Origin: Lentisphaera profundi
GTDB lineage: Bacteria; Verrucomicrobiota; Lentisphaeria; Lentisphaerales; Lentisphaeraceae
Direction: 5' to 3'
Length of the DNA stretch: 64,000 nucleotides
Assembly: GCF_028728065.1 (NCBI RefSeq)
Contig: NZ_CP117811.1
Coordinates: forward strand, 1,178,001-1,242,000
Shown here: piece by piece, positions 53,824 through 62,872 of the stretch
Layout of the letters: every line of letters begins with the position of its first letter
Position numbering within the stretch: position 1 is the stretch's first letter
The notes under the pieces: generated by a model
Told to the model about the DNA's origin: nothing
The model's database searches: none
The model's input: only the letters and a program-made list of their open reading frames with translations
Position numbers and translations under genes: made by a program

Positions 53824-55089
53824 ATGAAGAATGGGATATCTAGCAAGCTTTTAGTCATGACTTGCTTGCTGTCAATAATGAGTCAGGCAGATGCTAAAAA
53901 AACATCTGTAATTAAGTCTGAAGCCTCTACGACTAAGCTTGAGATTCAGGATGCAACAGACAAACAAAATCTAGTCGGCATTAACTACTCGACCTGGCAT
54001 TCATTGGCCTTTAGAAGAAACCAGCCTATACGCAATATCCAAAAGATTCATAGTGGCAAAGGGAAGTTTGGTCACCGAGGATCATGGCACTTCTGGGCGG
54101 AACCCGCAGTCGGTTACTACCGTGGCGACAATGCTATGGTCATGGATTACCACTTTGATCTATTCGAGGAAGCAAAAATTGATTTTATCATACTGGATGT
54201 CACCAACATCTATCCAAAATCGAAAATCAAGGATGAGTACATATACAAGCCCTTTGAAGTTATGGTGAAAGTGATGCGTGATCGTCAGCAAGCAGGCAAA
54301 GAATCGCCACGCATTGTCATGTGGTCTCCTGGCGTGCTCGCCGAAGAACTCGATGAACGCTATTTCTCTAAACCCGAATACGATGATCTCTGGCTCTACC
54401 TCGACGATGGCCAAGGATCAAAACCGCTTTTCCTGAGTAGATTGGATAGAGACCAAATCCCTCAGCAGCTCAATGATCAATTGACGATTCGTACGATGTG
54501 GGGGCTGCGCAGTAAACCAGCTGATCGCGAATGGTCTTTTCTCATGAATTATCCTCAAAAAGTGGCTACAGTTGATGGTAAAGCAGAACAGCTGGTGGTG
54601 TGCACCGCCTTACAAAAGAACTACATGTCCAATGAAAAGTCTGCCACATCTCGTGAACAGGGCAAGACTTTTCAGCGCCAGTGGTCACGAGCCTTTGAAA
54701 TACGTCCTAAATTCATCGTCATCACTTGGTGGAATGAACTTATTGCCCAGCGTCAAAAAGATGGAAAAGATGGCCAAGTTCAGTTTGTTGATTTATTCCG
54801 TCCCGAATACTCTCGTGATATAGAGCCTATTAAAGAACCTTATGGGGACATGTACTTCCGTTTTATGCGGGATTACATAAAAGCTTATAAGAAGGGAGAG
54901 CAAATGCCCATGGATTTACTCGAAGCTTTGGATAAGGGTTCTGATCGAGAGGATTTTGACATGGATGGTATACCCAACAGCGTCGAAGGTAGCAAGGATA
55001 GCGATGGCGATGGCATCAGCGATCAATGGGATCTTGACTCAAATAACGATGGAATTCCTGATTCCAGAAAGCCTCTTGAGAAGGACTAA
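53824..55089 (+). CDS. Secreted TIM-barrel-like glycoside-hydrolase-type protein with calcium-binding repeats
   Basis: A 421-aa protein with a signal peptide (ends near SQADAKK). The body looks like a GH99/GH71-type (beta/alpha)8 barrel: GINYSTWHSLAFRRN, GSWHFWAEPAVGYYRGDN, IDFIILDVTNIYPKS, RIVMWSPG and FIVITWWNEL, the last with candidate catalytic acids. The final 50 residues hold thrombospondin type 3-like calcium-binding loops (DFDMDGIPNSVEG, DSDGDGISDQWD, DSNNDGIPDS), often used to extend or anchor secreted enzymes. A decayed relative lies at 45829-46277. GH family membership is inferred from the pattern; no specific substrate can be given. Confidence 0.7.
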   Translation: MKNGISSKLLVMTCLLSIMSQADAKKTSVIKSEASTTKLEIQDATDKQNLVGINYSTWHSLAFRRNQPIRNIQKIHSGKGKFGHRGSWHFWAEPAVGYYRGDNAMVMDYHFDLFEEAKIDFIILDVTNIYPKSKIKDEYIYKPFEVMVKVMRDRQQAGKESPRIVMWSPGVLAEELDERYFSKPEYDDLWLYLDDGQGSKPLFLSRLDRDQIPQQLNDQLTIRTMWGLRSKPADREWSFLMNYPQKVATVDGKAEQLVVCTALQKNYMSNEKSATSREQGKTFQRQWSRAFEIRPKFIVITWWNELIAQRQKDGKDGQVQFVDLFRPEYSRDIEPIKEPYGDMYFRFMRDYIKAYKKGEQMPMDLLEALDKGSDREDFDMDGIPNSVEGSKDSDGDGISDQWDLDSNNDGIPDSRKPLEKD

Positions 55090-55145
55090 ACAAGCCTAAG
55101 TTTGGCTGAAGTTTACTCGATTAAGTATACTCTGCAGGTTCACTT

Positions 55146-55216
55146 GGGGTCGCCAGCGCTCCCATTAGGAATAACTTTTTTTCTAATGCCGGCGGGTCGC
55201 CGGCGCTCCCATTGAG
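55146..55216. repeat. Dispersed GC-rich REP-like repeat (two copies)
   Basis: GGGTCGCCAGCGCTCCCATTAG at 55147 is followed by AATGCCGGCGGGTCGCCGGCGCTCCCAT at 55185. GCCGGCG-GGT-CGCCGGC (55188-55204) is a perfect 7-bp stem with a 3-nt loop. The core is shared with the 54-bp tandem array at 30725. It lies just after the anti-sigma gene and the converging TIM-barrel gene, so it may act as a bidirectional terminator. Confidence 0.8.
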
Positions 55217-55224
55217 CGCGACTC

Positions 55225-56529
55225 TTACTCCATAATGAGCTCTAAACGCGGTCCTGAAGCTTCTGTATTGAGGCTGCTGGCAAAGCCGTGGACCAATGTT
55301 CCACCTAGAGTGCTGCAAGCTAAAATAAAGCCGACTTCAGAAGATTGATTAGACTTAATGAAATTGAGTAATTCAGGTGAGTCAAGCCTAACTGTAGTTC
55401 TTAGATTTGCTCTGGAGATTTTAAAGCTGGCTAATGGCAAGGCTTTTTTAATTTTTGGGGCATCAGCCCATTTCAAAAAGCCCGTTCTTTGCCATTGTTC
55501 ATCTTCACCATCCTTGATACCATATAAGTGGAAAGTACTTTCTGCTGGCATTGTTCCGACTTCACCGAGGCTCGTTGGTATAGAGTTTAAACTCAAACTG
55601 ATCCTTGCAATATTGCTCAAATCCAGCTCATCGACTTGAAAAGCAAAAAAAGCTCGACGATTGACATCACCTTTCTTGTTCTTTTTAACCATGAGGAAAT
55701 TTTGATTGAGACGGCTTTGTTGATTATTAAAAACAATTGATGTTTCATGACCAATTGAACTCAAAATATGGGAATTAGCTTCGTTTTTGAGAAAGCCCTC
55801 AAGATCAGAGTCTTGAAGGTCGGCTAAAGTAGAGGCATTCATTTGAGAGGCTTGCGCATCGCTTAAATGTTTGACTTCACCCAATTCGTGGTGCAAAGAT
55901 ATTTCTCCTTCCAAAACTTTGAAGTCAGCCGATTTTTTATCTTCGGAAATGCTTACGGAAAAACGCGTACCATGATCAATGGCATAACCATTGGGAGTAT
56001 TGACCCGGAAACCCTGCGCTGACTCCCTGACATACATGGACATATTTCCTGAAATGAGTTTTACTTCCATCGCCGAAATGAGCTCAATTTTTGCTGGCGC
56101 CTCCAGAGTTAAATCTGCGCCTGAATTGAAAGCCAAGGTGGCGACCCCAGTGGTCAGATTAAGGGTGCCGGCATGTAATTCCGAGCCCTCCAGGGTAGCT
56201 TGGCTACTTTCCCAACCGGCGTATTCGCTAGATTGAATCACAGCAATCGTATTTGCTGAATTAAAAAAGAAGAAGGCGGGAAGACAAATAAGCATGGCTG
56301 CGGCAGCCGCAAACCAAAGAAAAGGATTGGAGCGCTTTTTTTGAATGTTGACGATATTCATTCCTTCCTGTGAATGGCTGCGCAAGCCGGCATCCATCAT
56401 GGTGTAGTCAAGGTATCTTTGTCGCAGGTCAGCATTGTTCTCGAGAAGATTTTCCAGTTCCTTAAATTCGAGTTCGCTGATATTATCGAGGAAGTATTTA
56501 TGAAGTAGTTGATCAAATTTTTTATTCAT
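55225..56529 (-). CDS. FecR-like membrane regulator with C-terminal DNRLRE-type domain (probable anti-sigma partner)
   Basis: A 434-aa protein starting at the ATG at 56527-56529, which overlaps the sigma stop in ATGA; the longer frame extends into the sigma gene. Residues about 1-60 form a short cytoplasmic helical domain (FDQLLHKYFLDNISELEFKELE). One membrane helix (about 70-90, LWFAAAAAMLICLPAFFFF) leads to a FecR domain (about 100-230: TLNLTTGVATLAFNSGADLTLEAP, MYVRESAQGFRVNTPNG, DHGTRFSVSI). The last 165 residues are a DNRLRE/CBM96-like beta-sandwich (RRAFFAFQVDELDLSNIARISLSL) of the type found at the start of the giant protein at 5346-9278. Such proteins transmit external signals to their sigma factor. 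A carbohydrate-binding sensor role is inferred. Confidence 0.87.
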   Translation of the reverse strand: MNKKFDQLLHKYFLDNISELEFKELENLLENNADLRQRYLDYTMMDAGLRSHSQEGMNIVNIQKKRSNPFLWFAAAAAMLICLPAFFFFNSANTIAVIQSSEYAGWESSQATLEGSELHAGTLNLTTGVATLAFNSGADLTLEAPAKIELISAMEVKLISGNMSMYVRESAQGFRVNTPNGYAIDHGTRFSVSISEDKKSADFKVLEGEISLHHELGEVKHLSDAQASQMNASTLADLQDSDLEGFLKNEANSHILSSIGHETSIVFNNQQSRLNQNFLMVKKNKKGDVNRRAFFAFQVDELDLSNIARISLSLNSIPTSLGEVGTMPAESTFHLYGIKDGEDEQWQRTGFLKWADAPKIKKALPLASFKISRANLRTTVRLDSPELLNFIKSNQSSEVGFILACSTLGGTLVHGFASSLNTEASGPRLELIME

Positions 56530-57056
56530 GATTGAAGTGCCTTCTGTGAGTTCACACACTTGAAGAGAAGGTCTCTTAAGCGTCCGAGCTTTTTGTAGAG
56601 TGAATTGACTGAAACCGATTGATTACTGGCTAAAACTTTTACTGAGCCATGATTGAGGTAGGGGGCCATGACCAATTGTTGATCCTGCTCAGATAACTTT
56701 TTCAAGCATTGGCCAATGGCATTCTGCCTCCAGGTATACTCCTGTTCATCAATTTTTTCTGCATCATCGGCAAGTAAGTTCACTAGGGTCTCGCTAAACA
56801 CCAAACGTTCATTTTTTTTCTTTTGCATCAAATTCATGCATTTGAAACGGATAATTGTTTTTCCCCAGGGGAAAAAGCCTTCTTCGCCATCGAGTTGATC
56901 GAGTTTTTCCCACATCACGATGCTAGCCTCCTGTAAAACATCGTCGACATTTCTCCAGCTCGGCAAGATGCTCCTAGCAAAGACGCGCAGGGCATTTTCG
57001 TGCTTTAAAAAAAGCTTCAAAAAATCAGCCTCTTTAAGTTCTGTGTTCTGGTCCAT
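56526..57056 (-). CDS. ECF-type RNA polymerase sigma factor
   Basis: A 176-aa sigma-70 family protein of the small PVC-type group (resembling the Rhodopirellula/Verrucomicrobium family). Region 2 is at about 15-80 (HENALRVFARSILPSWRNVDDVLQEASIVMW, then FFPWGKTIIRFKCMN for -10 recognition and melting). Region 4 is at about 118-172 (CLKKLSEQDQQLVMAPYLNHGS, VSVNSLYKKLGRLRDLL) and binds the -35 box. It is translationally coupled to the FecR-like gene. An element identical to those before apbE, both FAD oxidoreductases and a pseudopilin lies 33 bp upstream, suggesting self-activation. The first 80 codons and the whole upstream region are duplicated at 63415-64000. Confidence 0.93.
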   Translation of the reverse strand: MDQNTELKEADFLKLFLKHENALRVFARSILPSWRNVDDVLQEASIVMWEKLDQLDGEEGFFPWGKTIIRFKCMNLMQKKKNERLVFSETLVNLLADDAEKIDEQEYTWRQNAIGQCLKKLSEQDQQLVMAPYLNHGSVKVLASNQSVSVNSLYKKLGRLRDLLFKCVNSQKALQS

Positions 57057-57089
57057 AATAAAATTCTCTTAGCTTGCTTTCTTATATAC

Positions 57090-57115
57090 TAATTTGCTTA
57101 AAATAAAAACCTGCC
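57090..57115 (-). promoter_or_regulatory. Candidate autoregulatory ECF-type promoter of the sigma gene
   Basis: The minus strand reads GGCAGGTTT-N10-CAAATTA followed by GTATA, with AAAAAAGGGT upstream. It ends 33 bp before the sigma start. Identical boxes and spacing to those at 25985, 31058 and 47705. Confidence 0.7.
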
Positions 57116-57188
57116 ACCCTTTTTTAATAAAAGTCAATAATAAGTCCTTTTTTTTGCAAAATAGCTTCTCTAGTTTTAAGACAAAAAA

Positions 57189-57284
57189 CAAGAAGATTAA
57201 CTTTATTTTACTCATGGATGTAGGAATAAGACGGAAACTAAAGAATAACCTGAATCCGTGAGCTACATTAAGTTAATCCTCTTG
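57189..57284. promoter_or_regulatory. Long imperfect dyad in the sigma upstream region
   Basis: The left arm (57189-57230, CAAGAAGATTAACTT then CTCATGGATGTAGG) and the right arm (57245-57284, complement CAAGAGGATTAACTT then CTCACGGATTCAGG) form a 40-bp imperfect inverted repeat around a 14-bp spacer. The CTCAYGGAT element recurs at 57396 and 53771. Nothing else is recognised between 57116 and 57587. Confidence 0.6.
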
Positions 57285-57587
57285 ATCTTTCGCCTTCATT
57301 GACTTACAATTTTTTTCAAAAGACCTACGGGTATTCCTGCAAAAAGTTGTAAAGTTCTGAAACCAAAATCCCTACGAGATTATTACAAAGCCAGCTCACG
57401 GATTCAGGAATAAGTCAAAAAATATAATTTTGCTGTAAGATTTTCTTAGTCCAAGATAATACAGAACTAAGAATTAAATGCACAGAGAAATTTATGACTT
57501 AAGAAGCTCCTTGGCCAAGACTAAGATTTATCTTCAAAGAACTCATGAATTCTTCATTTTTATTGATTAGAATTAAAAGGAATCATT

Positions 57588-57758
57588 ATGGATCGTCGTC
57601 AATTTTTCAAAGCTCAAATTGCAGGCACTGCAATTCTCGCATCGTCTGGCTTAGTTTTTAAAGCGGATGCTAAAAATCTTCCCACTCCCAGTGCTGAGAG
57701 TCCCGATATGCTGGATGTGGATGTATTAGTTGTCGGCGGTGGTTCAGCATCCCTATAA
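57588..57758 (+). pseudogene. N-terminal fragment of a Tat-exported FAD oxidoreductase
   Basis: The frame gives 56 residues with AAAGGA before the ATG: a twin-arginine start (MDRRQFFKAQIAGTAILASSG), a short linker and a Rossmann opening DVDVLVVGGGSA. It then hits TAA. The sequence breaks at about 57748, inside the GGGxxG loop, where DNA of the DUF6259-like gene begins in another frame. Only the export signal and first beta strand of the oxidoreductase survive, so the product is non-functional unless a short peptide is made. Confidence 0.85.
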
Positions 57759-59481
57759 AGCCGTAGAGTACCCCTCGGGTGGTTGGTATGGTTTGTACCC
57801 TGGACCTTTGCAAATGCAGTACATGTCCGTACAGTCTTCCAAGGGTGGCTTGTATATGGCCTCGCATGATGAGTCTCATTGCCCCAAAGAAATCGAGTTC
57901 TGTGCGGTAGAAGAGGGGACTCGCCTCATTTATAAAGTTTTTACGGGTGTAGCCAAAAATTCATACAGTATGACTTACCCAATGATTGTGGGTGGTTTCG
58001 ATGGCGATTGGTACGCCGCCGCGGAGATTTACCGTGATTTTGCGACGAACGCAAATGTATGCCAAATACCTAAACTCAAGGATAATCCGAAGGTTCTCGA
58101 TTGGATAAAAGAATCACCAGTTGTTTGTACTTATGCAGTTCGGGGTGAGGGGCACCATGCAGGACCGACTCAGCCCAATAAGCTCTATCCCTATAAAAAT
58201 GTCTTACCGCATTTAGAGATGTATCAAAAAGAATTTGGAACCAATATTCTCAATATTATTATGCAGTACGAAGGGACGGCACCGTGGTCACCGCCGTATG
58301 TTTGGCCTCCCATGGGGGGCGAAGACCTTTTCAAAGAATATGTCGATGCACTGCATGAGCAGGGCAATATGGCTGGTCTTTATTGCTCGGGAACTTCGTG
58401 GACGGAGTTTTCTTCCACGGGTGAAGGTGATTATGACTGCCGAGAAACATTCAAAAAATTGAATCTAATAGAAGACATTTGTCTAGGTCCACAGGGCGAG
58501 CAAAGTTCACTTGTCTGCAATGGCGATGCCCTGCGCTGGGGTTACGATCTTTGCGCCTCTCGCAAAAAGACCTTGGAATTACTATCTGCTGAAACAAAAA
58601 AAATGATTGATGTAGGCGTGGACTACGTTCAGCTCTTTGATCAAAATTTAGGCTGTGCGCCTTATTTTTGTCACAGTTCCGATCATGGACATTCAGCTGG
58701 GCCCGGGCCATGGATGGTGCAAGCCATGCAGGAACTCATTAGTGGTATTTATCAGCATAGTGGGGCCAATGATAAAGGTGTATTATTGGGTTGTGAGGCA
58801 GCAGCAGCCGAACCCTTTATGACCGATCTTCCGCTCAATGATTTACGCTTTAATCAAGTTTTGAGCTACGGTAAATGGGTGCCGGCTTATGCATTTGTTT
58901 ACCATGAATACGTCAATAACTTTCAGGGTAATCAAGTAGAGACGACTGAGTTTTTAAGTACAGAGCAGGGGGCTAATCACTTATTACTAAGAACGGCTTA
59001 TTCTTTTTCAATCGGTGATTTAATGACTATAGTGTTAAATGATCAGGGACAGATACACTGGGGCTGGTGTACTAAGTTTTCAGTCCCCGCACCCGATCAA
59101 AAAAGTATTATTCAACTGATAAAAAATCTTAGCGCTTGGCGCAAGGGAGCCGCAAAAGAGTTTTTAATTTACGGACGCATGGAAAAGCCCTATGAAATCT
59201 TAAATCCACACCAAGCTAAAGTCTATCGTAGCGATGATTCATATATGAATTTTAACAAGGTCTTGACTAGCCGTTTTGTTAGTGAAGTGGGCAGAGACGT
59301 TCAACTTTTTGTCAATTGGCAAGACAAATCTGAGCAAGTGGAGTTGAGCCTAGATCTAGATATAACGGCAATAATTATCTATTCCTCTGCCACAGGTGAG
59401 ATGAGGCAAGTAAGTTCTCGAGATTTTAATTTACAAATTCCTGCCTTGGATGGACTAATGATTGAATACCTACGAGCTTGA
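57748..59481 (+). pseudogene. DUF6259-like glycan protein lacking its 5' end
   Basis: About 577 residues remain of a secreted TIM-barrel-like protein: HPYKAVEYPSGGWYGLYPG at the broken start, YPMIVGGFDGDWYAAAEIYRDFA, MQYEGTAPWSPPYVWPPMGG, DVGVDYVQLFDQNLG-like barrel strand (VGVDYVQLFDQN), GCEAAAAEPFMTDL and a C-terminal beta domain ending GLMIEYLRA. The family is recognised only as DUF6259-like, with a probable glycosidase-type barrel. The junction with the oxidoreductase fragment is out of frame; a TTG at 57730 keeps a long open frame, so some translation cannot be ruled out. The signal peptide and N-terminal domain are missing. Its last 56 codons plus downstream DNA are duplicated after rhaB. 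Confidence 0.75.
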
Positions 59482-59726
59482 GTTTATCTCGAGCTATTTA
59501 CCCTAGGGCAAGCATTTCAATGGTCATAATTAAGTGATTTAGTCTCTAAGCTGATTTTTTGAGAGTGAAATTCACTTTATTAAGTATCAATAGTTAATGC
59601 GCTAGCGCTCTCATGGCTCGCGGCAGTTTGTTTTATGCCTTTTGATGAATCAACAAAATGATTGGGCTGCAGTGAATAGCCCGTTTATTCCTTGCATATT
59701 TTGCAGGGAAAATTTGATCATGTAAA
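59309..59726 (+). repeat. 418-bp duplicated segment (copy 2)
   Basis: Counterpart of 23111-23528 at a constant offset of 36198 bp. Here it is the natural end of the DUF6259-like gene plus about 245 bp of non-coding DNA. The similarity stops abruptly at 59726. Confidence 0.93.
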
Positions 59727-59728
59727 CA

Positions 59729-59928
59729 TCTCTATTTTGCGGTTTACCAAGCGAGCTCAATTCTCCGGCGTCAATAAGAGCGTGTTCTATTCCCCTAGCT
59801 TTTAGAGCTTGTTGAGCTACATCTGCCGCTAAACCTTGAGCAATACCATTGAGGCTTATTTGGCCACCGGCCTTATTTATACAGATTAAATCATCTTGAA
59901 TATCGATGAACTGCCAGCCAACTCGCTT
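59729..59928 (-). pseudogene. Orphan internal fragment of apbE
   Basis: A copy, with one substitution, of 25200-25399, the middle of apbE (includes the LNGIAQGLAAD and IDAGELSSLG codons). It has no start and no end, and is joined to the DUF6259 downstream DNA by two extra bases. Its last bases form the stop codon of the sulfatase at 59927-61405. Confidence 0.92.
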
Positions 59929-61405
59929 ATTTCCCTTCTGCGGCCCATTTTTTCATTATGCTAATGTTGCTTTCGATTGATTGAATGCGCTCGGTATTTT
60001 TTCGTTTTCTAAAAGCATCTAAATAAGCCTTCATATCGCTATCGTAGCTTTCTTCGCTTTCGGGTTTTATCCCCTTGTCCCCAGTTTCTTTTATCCACTT
60101 GGATAAGATACTTCTAAAATCCATCAATTTTGAGCCATAGGCTTTATCATTAGCCAAATTATTAATTTCAAAAGGATCAAGTGATAAATCGTACAACTCC
60201 TCGGGGGGACGAGTTTTTGCGGTCAGTAATTTGTGGACATCATTTAATTCACCTAGCTTGTCCAATTCTCTTAATTTCAACATCCAGGGTTTATGGTCTT
60301 TGTAGTCACAAGGCTGCAGGTAAGGACGATTGGGTAGGTGATTTTTTATGTATTTAAAATTTCCTTTCCGCACGCTTCTGATATGATCAACCGTTTCATC
60401 GCAACGGTCGCGAGCTGACACCATAAACTCACGGGCTTTATGGTCTTTATTAAACAAAGGTTTTGCCTCCATGTAATCAGGAATTTTTATCCCTGCAAAT
60501 TGCAAAGAAGTCGCCGCCATATCAATATGACAAACAAGCTCATCTTTAATTTGCGGTTTAAGAAGTTTGGGAGCCCATACCACAAATGGAATGCGAGAAC
60601 CCTCATCGTACATAAATTGTTTGCCACGAGCCTGACTAATGCCGTGGTCGGTGATGAAGAAAATAATGGTATTGTCCAATAATTTATCTTTTTTGAGACG
60701 GTTGATTATCTTTCCGACTGCCACATCGGTGTAACTGACTGAATTTAAATACTCGGCCCAATCTTTGCGGAACTCTGCACAATCGGGGTAATAAGGCGGT
60801 AGATTTACATCTTGTGGCTTTACCAAATTCTCTGGAATTGCCTGCTCTACTTCTTTGTTCCATTTTGCCACATTGCGCAACTTTCCGCCTCGCAATTGAA
60901 CTTGTGCAAAAAATGGCTGACTCTTAGCCATCTTTGACCAATTTGGCGCATCATACAAATCCTGGCGTTTATACACAAAGTTATAATCCTCTTTACCCGG
61001 CTTAGTAAGAGATTCTTGCATATTACAGGTATAATAGCCATGCTCTTTAAAGATTTCGGGAATTATTTTAATTCCTTCAGGTAAATAAATTTTATGAGTT
61101 CCCCTTGATGAACGGTGATGATGCGCGCCGATTGAGGTCTGATACATTCCTGTCACCATTGCCGAACGACTGGTCGAACAAACGGGTGACGTTACATAAG
61201 CATTATTATATACCACCCCTTCTTTGGCCAATTTATCGACATTCGGCGTGTAGACCAGCTTCTCCCCCTGATAGCCAAAGTGGGAGGACATATCTTCAAC
61301 AACTATCCAGAGGATATTGGGTTTCTTTCTTAGCTCTTTATCTTGAGCATGAGCACTTAAGAGAAAAGTTAATAAGAACAAAAGTTGATAAAGTTTACAG
61401 CTCAT
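59927..61405 (-). CDS. Secreted sulfatase (heparan-sulfatase-like, CSTSR motif)
   Basis: A 492-aa sulfatase with a signal peptide (ends near LSAHAQD). Landmarks are [42 protein letters not shown] (candidate formylglycine Cys about 81), [43 protein letters not shown] and [16 protein letters not shown]. Thr occupies the position normally Pro or Ala in the C-x-P/A-x-R motif. Its stop codon lies exactly at the junction with the apbE fragment, so the original C-terminus may have been a little different. It follows the next sulfatase after two bases, implying one operon read leftward. Confidence 0.93.
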   Translation of the reverse strand: MSCKLYQLLFLLTFLLSAHAQDKELRKKPNILWIVVEDMSSHFGYQGEKLVYTPNVDKLAKEGVVYNNAYVTSPVCSTSRSAMVTGMYQTSIGAHHHRSSRGTHKIYLPEGIKIIPEIFKEHGYYTCNMQESLTKPGKEDYNFVYKRQDLYDAPNWSKMAKSQPFFAQVQLRGGKLRNVAKWNKEVEQAIPENLVKPQDVNLPPYYPDCAEFRKDWAEYLNSVSYTDVAVGKIINRLKKDKLLDNTIIFFITDHGISQARGKQFMYDEGSRIPFVVWAPKLLKPQIKDELVCHIDMAATSLQFAGIKIPDYMEAKPLFNKDHKAREFMVSARDRCDETVDHIRSVRKGNFKYIKNHLPNRPYLQPCDYKDHKPWMLKLRELDKLGELNDVHKLLTAKTRPPEELYDLSLDPFEINNLANDKAYGSKLMDFRSILSKWIKETGDKGIKPESEESYDSDMKAYLDAFRKRKNTERIQSIESNISIMKKWAAEGK

Positions 61406-61407
61406 AA

Positions 61408-62847
61408 TTATTTCTCCTCTTTAAATATGTCGTATTCAGGGTTCTCGACTTTACCCTTTGCGTGCTTGTAAACCTTTTGTAATTCATCTCTACTGGACGG
61501 AATTCTGCCTTTGTCATCAGTCGTATTCTCCCATACTTTAAGTTGCTCGCGGTGCATTTTTAGAATAGATACATATTCCGGATTCAAAGCTAGATTATGC
61601 ACTTGATGCGGGTCATTTTCCACATCATATAACTCCTCCACTTTTCTCTTAGAGGCATCGTGGTATGAGCCTTGCAGAGGCGTGAGTTCACCGTCTTTAT
61701 ACATTTTCCTGATATTTGTAAAGACCGCGTTACCATCTCTGTAGGCGGCTTGGTAATGGGGACGATCAGTCATGTGATTTTTAATATAGACAAACTTCTC
61801 ACTTCTCACTGCCCGCACATGATCGATAGCGATACCCATGCGATCTTTAGCTGAAATCACATAATCCCGCTCCTGATAATTCTTTGCAAAAAGATTTTTT
61901 CCTTCCATAAAATCCGGCACTTGGAGTCCTGCTAATGCGAGGGAACTCACCGTTATATCTATTCCACTTACCAAATCCTTGCGTATGCTTCCCTTATTGG
62001 TGATTTGTTGGAAACCTTTTGGCCAATGAACAATCAGAGGTACTTTTGTTCCTTCATCATAAAGATGCTGCTTGGCTCTAGGCATCTGGCAACCGTGATC
62101 AGTAAAGAAAAATACAATGGTATTATCCCATAACTCATATTCTTTCAAAGCTTTAATAATTGATCCAACTTGGCTATCGCAAAAGGCGACCTGTTCGTAA
62201 TGGCGTGCTATGGCATTGCGCATAACAGCATTATCGGGATACTGAGGAGGCACATTTACTTCACGCTCTTTTACACGACTGTAAGCAGGATATTTACTGC
62301 CCGCTTCCCCCTGATACTTGCCTCCCGAAAGCTGTATTTGACCAAAGAACTTTTTCCCTTTAAGCTGCTCAAGCCAGCTCAGATCATGGGCCTTTAGGTG
62401 ACTGGAAACAATTTTTTTAGAAGGCCGTTTGAACTCAGGAGAATACAAATCACTCAGTTTATAAGAAAAGTTATAATCCGTTTTTTCTTCATTAAAGGTA
62501 AGGTAAGCCGCTTGGCGAAATAGTTGCGGAATTGTCGTAATGCCTTTAGGAAGGGGCTTCTTTATCATAGTGCGGTGCTCATGCAGACCATGGCTTGTCT
62601 GCATGGTTCCAGTAATTAAGGCAGAGCGACTTGTCGAACAAACTGGCGCCGGCATATAGACACGTTCAAACTTAACTCCATTTTTCGCCAGCATGTCGAT
62701 ATTGGGCGTGGCTACCGTCTTATCTCCATAACAGCCCATCCAGTCACTCATATCATCAACGTATATCCACAAAACGTTTGGAGCTTCTCGCGAAAAAACT
62801 GCATGACTTAAGGTGAAAAGAGCAAGTATTGCTACTATTTTGTTCAT
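61408..62847 (-). CDS. Secreted sulfatase (heparan-sulfatase-like, CSTSR motif)
   Basis: A 479-aa sulfatase with a signal peptide ([19 protein letters not shown]). Landmarks are [41 protein letters not shown] (Cys about 70), [47 protein letters not shown] and [16 protein letters not shown]. It is similar throughout to the downstream sulfatase, pointing to tandem duplication, and has the same unusual Thr in the maturation motif. The upstream flank holds a small inverted-repeat-bounded element that could have altered its promoter. Confidence 0.94.
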   Translation of the reverse strand: MNKIVAILALFTLSHAVFSREAPNVLWIYVDDMSDWMGCYGDKTVATPNIDMLAKNGVKFERVYMPAPVCSTSRSALITGTMQTSHGLHEHRTMIKKPLPKGITTIPQLFRQAAYLTFNEEKTDYNFSYKLSDLYSPEFKRPSKKIVSSHLKAHDLSWLEQLKGKKFFGQIQLSGGKYQGEAGSKYPAYSRVKEREVNVPPQYPDNAVMRNAIARHYEQVAFCDSQVGSIIKALKEYELWDNTIVFFFTDHGCQMPRAKQHLYDEGTKVPLIVHWPKGFQQITNKGSIRKDLVSGIDITVSSLALAGLQVPDFMEGKNLFAKNYQERDYVISAKDRMGIAIDHVRAVRSEKFVYIKNHMTDRPHYQAAYRDGNAVFTNIRKMYKDGELTPLQGSYHDASKRKVEELYDVENDPHQVHNLALNPEYVSILKMHREQLKVWENTTDDKGRIPSSRDELQKVYKHAKGKVENPEYDIFKEEK

Positions 62848-62872
62848 GAAAATAAGGCCTCTGTTAAATGCT

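Larger units (their letters stand above)
56816..57402 (-). repeat. 586-bp direct repeat (copy 1): sigma 5' part and upstream region
   Basis: Nearly identical to 63415-64000 (one base fewer there and a few substitutions). It spans sigma codons 1-80, the ECF-type promoter and the dyad region. The second copy reaches the window edge, so the true length is unknown. Confidence 0.95.

Noticed and set aside
25877-57115. GGCAGG...GCAAATTA elements as sigma-54 (-24/-12) promoters
   Set aside because: Sigma-54 sites need GG and GC 10 bp apart (TGGCAC-N5-TTGCA). Here the second GC-containing box is too far from the first, and no sigma-54 activator gene is present.
57730-59481. Treating the DUF6259-like frame as an intact gene from a TTG start
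   Set aside because: The TTG lies inside oxidoreductase DNA, there is no signal peptide, and the homologous start begins abruptly at HPYKAVEY after the junction.
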